Shown here in pieces: positions 5,835 through 10,120 of a stretch of DNA of 10,120 nt (within the stretch, counting starts at the first letter, position 1; each line of letters opens with the position of its first letter). The stretch is from Streptosporangiaceae bacterium (GTDB lineage: Bacteria > Actinomycetota > Actinomycetes > Streptosporangiales > Streptosporangiaceae): positions 1-10,120 of the forward strand of contig JASHOI010000545.1 of assembly GCA_030041195.1 (NCBI GenBank), in the 5' to 3' direction. The position numbers and the translations under genes were made by a program. Below the pieces are notes generated by a model, which ran no database searches, was not told the DNA's origin, and was given only the letters and a program-made list of their open reading frames with translations.

Positions 5835-8639
5835 TTGGAAGAGATTCTGCTGTTCATCCTGCTCGGGCTCGGGGCCGGCGCGCTTATCGCCGGCCTCGCG
5901 CTCGCGGTGGTGCTCACCTACCGCGGGTCCGGGATCATCAACCTCGCCACCGGCGGCATGGCCATGCTCGGCGGCTACGCGTACTGGTCGCTGAACGCCG
6001 GCCAGATCGCGTCCCTGCCCACCGTGTTCGCGCTGCCGCTCAGCCTGCTGTTCGTGGTGGCTGTCGGCGCGGCCACCGAGTTCATCGTGTACCGGCCGCT
6101 ACGCAACGCCGCGCCGCTGGCCAAGCTCGTCGCCTCGCTCGGCGTGCTGCTGGTGGCGCAGGCGGCGATGCTGCTCGCGTTCGGCGTCACCGAGCAGCCG
6201 GAACCCAGCATCCTGCCGCAGAACGACGTGCACCTGCTCGGCGCGGTGGTGCCCGTCGACCGGTTCATCCTCACCGGGATCGTGATCGTGGCGGCGGCGG
6301 TGCTCGCCGCGGTGTACAAGTGGACCCGGTTCGGGCTGGCCACCAGGGCGGCGTCGGAGAACGAGGTCGCGGCGATGCTGTCCGGGCTGTCGCCCAACAC
6401 GATCTCGCTGATCAACACCCTGATCGCAGCGCTGCTGGCCGGCACGGTCGGCATCCTGGCGGCGTCGATCACCGAGCTCGACCCGCAGACGCTGCCGCTG
6501 CAGATCATCCCGGCGCTCGCCGCCGCGCTGCTGGCCGGCTTCACCTCATTCGGCGTCGCCTGCGCGGCCGGCATCGGGATCGGCGTGCTGTACTCGCTGA
6601 TCGAGTACGCCTCGGCGCAGTCCTGGTTCCCGCAGTCCGGCGGCATCGCCCTGCCCGGCGTCACCGACCTGCTCGCCTTTCTCATCATCGTGGCCGTGCT
6701 GTTCTGGCGCGGGTCGCGGATACCCGGCCGGGGCGAGCTGGTGGAGCGGCGGCTGCCCGGGGTGCCGCGGCCGCGGCACCTGACCCGCACCTCGCTGATC
6801 CTGGCCGCCGTGGCCGCGGTGGCGCTGGTCGTGCTGCCGTTCGACTTCCGCGAAGCGCTGATCAACACGCTGATCGGCACGCTGATGGCGCTCTCGCTCG
6901 TGGTCATCACCGGGTTCGTCGGCCAGATCTCGGTGGTCCAGCTCAGCCTGGCCGGAGCGGCCGGGTTCACGATCGCGCACATGGCGTCGAACTTCGGGAT
7001 CACCTTCCCGCTCGCGGCGCTCGCGGGGATCGCGGTGGCGGTGGTGATCGGCATGGCCACCGCGGTGTCCGCGCTGCGGGTGCGTGGCGTCAGCCTTGCC
7101 GTGGTCACGCTCGCCGGCGCCGTGGCGATCGAGAACTTCGGCTTCCTGAACGCCACCTGGGGCGGCGGCGAGGCCGGCTCGCCGGTGCCCGAGCCGAAGT
7201 GGTTCGGGCTCGACCTCGGCCCGATGGCCCCGTTCCGCGGGCTCGATGGCGACCTGCCGAGCCCGGTCTTCGGCTGGGTCGCGCTGATCTGCACGGTGGC
7301 GCTCTGCGTGGGCGTGGGCGTGACCCGCCGGCGGTCGCTCGGGCAGCGGATGCTCGCGGTGCGGTCCAACGAGCGCGCTGCCGCGGCCGCGGCGATCAAT
7401 CCGCGGACGGTCAAGCTCGCGGGCTTCGCGATCGCGGCGTTCATCGCCGGCGTCGCCGGGGTGCTGTACGCCTACAACTTCGGCTCGGTCAGCGCCGACG
7501 CGTTCGACGCGGTCACCGCGCTCAGCCTGATCGCGTTCGCGTACGCGGGCGGGATCACGCTGATTTCGGGTGCGGTGTTCGCCGGCCTGATCTCGGCGCA
7601 GGCGCTGATCCCGTACGCGCTGGACAAGTGGTTCGGGCTGAACGGGAACTGGTTCCTGCTGTTCGGCGGCGTGATCCTGATCTTCACCCTGATCCGCAAC
7701 CCCGAAGGCGTCGCCGGGGACATATACCGCCGGATCCATAAGCAGGCGCCGCTCCCCGCCCACCGTCCGGTTGCCGGTTCAGCTTCCCCCTCCGCGGCCG
7801 GCCTGCGGCAGGGCGCCGGGGCCCGCCCTGCTTCGCCGGGCTCACCTGACGGCGCGCACCGCCCGGTCCTCCGGGTCACCGGGCTGTCCGTTTCGTTCGG
7901 CGGGGTCCGCGCGCTGACCGATGTCTCGCTCGAGGTGCGCGACGGCGAGCTGGTGGGGCTGATCGGGCCCAACGGCGCAGGCAAGACCACGTTCGTCGAC
8001 GCGATCACCGGCTTCGTGACCGGCGCCGGGCAGGTGGAACTCGACGGGCACCAGCTTGCCGGGCTGCCGCCATACCAGCGGGCGCGCCGCGGTCTGGCCA
8101 GGACCTGGCAGGGCACCGAGCTTTTCCACGACCTCGACATCCGGGAGAACCTGACGGTCGCGGCCGGCCGGCGGCCGGCGGCGGTGGCCCGCGACGCCGA
8201 GGAACTGCTGCAGGTCTTCGACATCGGCTGGGCCGCCGACGCGATGCCCGACCAGCTCTCCGAAGGCCAGCGCAAACTGGTCGGCGTCGCCCGGGCGCTG
8301 GCCGGCACGCACCGGCTGGTGTGCCTGGACGAACCCGCCGCCGGCCTCGACGCGCGGGAGAGCGCGGAACTCGGCCAGCGGCTGCGCGCGCTGGCCGATC
8401 GCGGCCAGTCCACGCTGCTGATCGACCATGACATGGGACTGGTGCTGAGCATCTGCGACCGGGTCGTCGTGCTCGAGTTCGGGCGCGTGATCGCCGAAGG
8501 CGACCCGGAGGAGGTGCGCAGCGATCCGCGGGTCATCGCCGCCTATCTCGGCACCGGGCACGCCGGGCCGCAGACGGAGCCCATGGCAACGCCGGCCGAT
8601 GACGGCCGAAGATCGAAGCCAACCACCACGCCGACGTGA
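5835..8639 (+). CDS. Fused LivH-LivM-LivG: two permeases and one ATPase of a HAAT-type ABC importer in one polypeptide
   Basis: A 934-residue inner-membrane protein carrying three normally separate subunits. Residues about 1-300 are LivH, with SGIINLATGGMAMLGGYAYW near 32-51 and a cytoplasmic coupling loop RFGLATRAASENEVAA. Residues about 316-637 are LivM, with the family motif GFVGQISVVQLSLAGAAGF and a loop RMLAVRSNERAAAAAAINP. A Pro/Ala/Gly-rich linker (about 638-677) leads to LivG: Walker A GPNGAGKTT (711-719, Lys717), signature LSEGQ (808-812), Walker B CLDEP (Asp832, Glu833) and H-loop His865. A polar tail follows. The start is TTG at 5835, which makes the first helix begin at once; the Shine-Dalgarno is weakly placed, so the exact start is less certain. 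All catalytic motifs look intact. With separate LivF and the binding protein it completes the importer. LivM-LivG fusions are known in actinobacteria; the triple form is less usual. Confidence 0.92.
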   Translation: MEEILLFILLGLGAGALIAGLALAVVLTYRGSGIINLATGGMAMLGGYAYWSLNAGQIASLPTVFALPLSLLFVVAVGAATEFIVYRPLRNAAPLAKLVASLGVLLVAQAAMLLAFGVTEQPEPSILPQNDVHLLGAVVPVDRFILTGIVIVAAAVLAAVYKWTRFGLATRAASENEVAAMLSGLSPNTISLINTLIAALLAGTVGILAASITELDPQTLPLQIIPALAAALLAGFTSFGVACAAGIGIGVLYSLIEYASAQSWFPQSGGIALPGVTDLLAFLIIVAVLFWRGSRIPGRGELVERRLPGVPRPRHLTRTSLILAAVAAVALVVLPFDFREALINTLIGTLMALSLVVITGFVGQISVVQLSLAGAAGFTIAHMASNFGITFPLAALAGIAVAVVIGMATAVSALRVRGVSLAVVTLAGAVAIENFGFLNATWGGGEAGSPVPEPKWFGLDLGPMAPFRGLDGDLPSPVFGWVALICTVALCVGVGVTRRRSLGQRMLAVRSNERAAAAAAINPRTVKLAGFAIAAFIAGVAGVLYAYNFGSVSADAFDAVTALSLIAFAYAGGITLISGAVFAGLISAQALIPYALDKWFGLNGNWFLLFGGVILIFTLIRNPEGVAGDIYRRIHKQAPLPAHRPVAGSASPSAAGLRQGAGARPASPGSPDGAHRPVLRVTGLSVSFGGVRALTDVSLEVRDGELVGLIGPNGAGKTTFVDAITGFVTGAGQVELDGHQLAGLPPYQRARRGLARTWQGTELFHDLDIRENLTVAAGRRPAAVARDAEELLQVFDIGWAADAMPDQLSEGQRKLVGVARALAGTHRLVCLDEPAAGLDARESAELGQRLRALADRGQSTLLIDHDMGLVLSICDRVVVLEFGRVIAEGDPEEVRSDPRVIAAYLGTGHAGPQTEPMATPADDGRRSKPTTTPT

Positions 8640-8680
8640 CCGGCCCGCCGCCGCATCGCTACCCGCGGGGGGCGGACCGG
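8640..8680. terminator. Possible bidirectional terminator between converging genes (weak)
   Basis: CCGGCCCGCC (8640-8649), starting directly after the LivHMG stop, pairs with GGCGGACCGG (8671-8680) with one mismatch around a 21-nt loop. The right arm lies inside the 3' end of the opposing small membrane protein gene. There is no T-run. In such GC-rich DNA, imperfect dyads arise by chance, so this is only a candidate. Confidence 0.2.
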
Positions 8681-8997
8681 CGATCTTCCTGGTCGAGCTT
8701 TTTCAGGCCGCGCAGGTAACGGCCTCGTTCGCCGAAGATGCTGACCAGCATGAAGCCCGCGATGAAGAACACGGTGGCAGCCAGGTACCCGGCCGAGGCT
8801 GAGCCTCGTGAGGAGCACGCGTAGTACTCACCGACCGGGACGCCTATCAAGAACACGGCGAGCATCAGCAGTGAGTACAACAGCCGCAGCGGCCGATTGA
8901 GGCGGGTCGTCGGAACGTAGGCCGAGAACCGGTAAACGCCGAGGTCGATGACGCCCCCGGCAAGGATCGCCAAGACCACCGTGACCGTCTTCGCCAT
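8659..8997 (-). CDS. Small three-helix membrane protein, function unknown
   Basis: A 112-residue protein with three hydrophobic helices at about 4-22, 39-56 and 70-88, and a basic, polar C-terminal tail (GERGRYLRGLKKLDQEDRR). Charge distribution (arginines at 23, 32, 35, 38 between helices 1 and 2, and a basic tail) suggests that loop and the C-terminus are cytoplasmic. The ATG at 8997 is chosen because GGGGAGG lies just upstream; an in-frame ATG at 9033 would add 12 residues with no such site. Its 3' end converges on the LivHMG fusion, with 19 bp between the stops. I do not recognise the family, and the neighbours do not suggest a role. It is judged real from its clean membrane topology, Shine-Dalgarno site and non-overlapping position. 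Confidence 0.75.
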   Translation of the reverse strand: MAKTVTVVLAILAGGVIDLGVYRFSAYVPTTRLNRPLRLLYSLLMLAVFLIGVPVGEYYACSSRGSASAGYLAATVFFIAGFMLVSIFGERGRYLRGLKKLDQEDRRSAPRG

Positions 8998-9032
8998 CGT
9001 TCCTCCCCGGCCAGGGAAGTGATCAAAGCACA

Positions 9033-9038
9033 ATTATG
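9033..9038 (-). promoter_or_regulatory. Possible -10 box for the small membrane protein gene
   Basis: On the minus strand CATAAT is one base from TATAAT and lies 35 nt before the ATG at 8997, leaving room for a short leader with the Shine-Dalgarno. No convincing -35 was found. The remaining intergenic DNA up to 9186 shows nothing else clear. Confidence 0.25.
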
Positions 9039-9186
9039 GGCCGTCCTGGCATTCTCGCCCAGCGCGCCGCGCCTCTGCCCGCCCGGGTTCGCCCGCGCGC
9101 CGCGTTCCTGCCCGTCGTTCAAGATTAACAGGAGGCTCGCGCGCAGATACCGCACTCCAGCCTCCAAGATCTTCCCAGCGGCGCTT

Positions 9187-9192
9187 TAAGAT
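9187..9192 (+). promoter_or_regulatory. Candidate -10 box of a leaderless promoter for the gene at 9200
   Basis: TAAGAT fits TAnnnT and is followed by exactly 7 nt and then the ATG at 9200, the spacing expected for a leaderless transcript. AAGG in the 7-nt gap is too close to act as a normal Shine-Dalgarno. No good -35 is visible. Confidence 0.42.
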
Positions 9193-9199
9193 CAAGGCG

Positions 9200-9832
9200 A
9201 TGCGACGCGAGTCTTCTACCGTGGTTGTCCTGGTCGGCGATTTCGGCGACGGGCTGCTCGCCGGGCTCACCCATTCGCCGAACGTCTCGGTGGCGCGTGC
9301 TCCCGATGCGGCTGGCTCGTCCGCCGGGCAGCCGTCGCCGGACGAGCCGGCGGTGGGGGACCGGCCCGGCTGGGAGGCGGGAGCACTGGCCCTGCGGGAA
9401 GCGGCGCGGCGCCGGTCGACGTACGTGATCGTGCCGGATGACCCGCTGGCCGAGGTGGCAGCGGGGTGGCGGGCGATGTGGGACGTGCCCGGCGGGCCGG
9501 GCGGGGCGGCCAGGTTCGAGGCGAGCGCCGCCGAGGCGCTGGCCGCATGGCGGGACAAGCGGTTCGAGCTGCCCGACTACTACCTGGTCGTGGCCCCTCC
9601 GCTGCAGGCCGCTGCGGGCCCGGACCTGTACCTCGGCCCGTTGCGCGCGGTCCGGCCGCGCCGGGTCGCCGTGGCCGGGATCGCGGACAGCGCGGGCCAG
9701 GCGGGCCAGCTGCTGAACTCGCTCCGGTCGCTGGAGCACGGGCCGTGGTGGCCGCCGCTGGACGAACTGCTCGACGCGGCCCGGCACTTCTACGCCGGCG
9801 GCCTCGCCGAGACCCAGCGGGCGCTCGCATAG
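9200..9832 (+). CDS. Uncharacterised 210-residue protein upstream of a nitroreductase-family gene
   Basis: I do not recognise the family. The protein is predicted soluble, without signal peptide or membrane helix. It opens with a hydrophobic strand ending in a glycine-rich turn (TVVVLVGDFGDGLLAGL, about 7-23), then a low-complexity Ala/Ser/Pro stretch (about 32-56). It continues with alternating strands and helices: STYVIVPDDPLAEVAAGW, LPDYYLVVAPPL, RPRRVAVAGI, and a C-terminal helix with EHGPWWPPLDELLDAARHFYAG. The alternation suggests an alpha/beta fold, but no catalytic motif is evident. The ATG at 9200 is supported by the -10-like TAAGAT 7 nt upstream. A nitroreductase-family gene follows after 19 bp, so co-transcription is likely. 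Coding is supported by the absence of a credible opposing frame and by third-position GC bias. Confidence 0.72.
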   Translation: MRRESSTVVVLVGDFGDGLLAGLTHSPNVSVARAPDAAGSSAGQPSPDEPAVGDRPGWEAGALALREAARRRSTYVIVPDDPLAEVAAGWRAMWDVPGGPGGAARFEASAAEALAAWRDKRFELPDYYLVVAPPLQAAAGPDLYLGPLRAVRPRRVAVAGIADSAGQAGQLLNSLRSLEHGPWWPPLDELLDAARHFYAGGLAETQRALA

Positions 9833-9839
9833 CCGCTGA

Positions 9840-9845
9840 TACGTT
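9840..9845 (+). promoter_or_regulatory. Possible leaderless -10 box before the nitroreductase-family gene
   Basis: TACGTT fits TAnnnT and lies 6 nt before the GTG at 9852, which has no Shine-Dalgarno. This could give the gene its own leaderless transcript in addition to read-through from the gene at 9200. There is no clear -35. Confidence 0.3.
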
Positions 9846-9851
9846 GCTCGG

Positions 9852-10120
9852 GTGGAATTCCAGGATGTAGTCCGGCAGCGGCGGATGGTGCGCAGCTACG
9901 ACACCAGCCGGCCGGTGCCCCCCGACGTGGCCGACCGCATCGTCCGGAACGGCCTGCGGGCCCCGTCCGCCGGTTTCTCCCAGGGCTGGGGGTTCCTGGT
10001 CCTGGACACGCCCGCCGACGTTGCCCGGTTCCGCGACGCGGTCCGGCCGGACACCGATCCTGAGAACTGGTTCGCCGCCCGGGTGGACGCGCCGCTGCTG
10101 ATCGTCCCGCACTCGAATAA
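9852..10120 (+). CDS. Nitroreductase-family flavoprotein (5' part; cut by the right window edge)
   Basis: The first 89 residues of an FMN-dependent nitroreductase-type oxidoreductase; family members reduce nitro groups, quinones or enones with NAD(P)H, and some act in cofactor or natural-product pathways. The start VEFQDVVRQRRMVRSYD matches the family opening, in which the RRxxR arginines (10, 11, 14) contact the FMN phosphate. RAPSAGFSQGWGFLVL (36-51) corresponds to the second FMN-contacting segment, and DAPLLIVP near the edge to the next core strand. The GTG at 9852 is the only possible start near the family N-terminus because an in-frame TGA lies at 9837-9839. It lies 19 bp after the uncharacterised gene and probably in one unit with it. 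The substrate cannot be inferred. Confidence 0.87.
   Translation, partial: MEFQDVVRQRRMVRSYDTSRPVPPDVADRIVRNGLRAPSAGFSQGWGFLVLDTPADVARFRDAVRPDTDPENWFAARVDAPLLIVPHSN

Noticed and set aside
5975..7763. Long minus-strand frames and a plus-strand frame (6320-7741) within the LivHMG gene
   Set aside because: All show compositional Arg/Ala/Pro-rich or His-rich translation without domains, while the LivHMG frame has continuous family motifs.
8608..8688. 8-bp inverted repeat GAAGATCG/CGATCTTC spanning the LivHMG stop
   Set aside because: The arms are short and 65 nt apart, with no extension or flanking T-run; probably chance.

Overview
The window is very GC-rich, uses GTG and TTG starts freely, and carries protein families typical of a mycelial or soil actinomycete (Actinomycetota). 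Lineage below the phylum cannot be read from it. No RNA gene, insertion sequence, CRISPR array or phage gene was seen.

Layout. On the minus strand, right to left, lie livF (4107-3391), a membrane sensor histidine kinase (3320-1995), a response regulator (1984-1142) and a zinc-ribbon threonine synthase-like enzyme (1064 to the left edge). Across a 273-bp, partly AT-rich divergent promoter region, the plus strand carries a lipoprotein solute-binding protein (4381-5703), a purine-rich spacer, and one 934-residue polypeptide (5835-8639) that fuses LivH permease, LivM permease and LivG ATPase. Converging on it is a small three-helix membrane protein (8997-8659). Diverging from that are an unrecognised 210-residue protein (9200-9832) and a nitroreductase-family protein cut by the right edge (9852 onward).

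How it fits together. The binding protein, the HMG fusion and LivF supply every part of a HAAT-type (branched-chain amino acid, amide or urea class) ABC importer: a lipid-anchored receptor, two permease domains and two ATPases. The two ATPases come from opposite transcription units. The kinase and regulator lie directly downstream of livF with short gaps (70 and 10 bp), so they may sense the transported solute or the transporter's activity and control the divergent promoters. A related element of about 24-30 bp, with core AAAATCGTKCT, lies upstream of both livF and the kinase gene and is a candidate site for that control. The threonine synthase-like gene is set off by a 10-bp-stem hairpin and a leaderless-type -10 box, so it may be transcribed separately even though its amino acid chemistry suits the neighbourhood. 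The genes from 8659 onward have no visible link to the importer.

The points most worth following are the HMG triple fusion, the kinase and regulator with atypical phosphoacceptor and output regions, the shared upstream element, and the purine-rich spacer before a TTG start.
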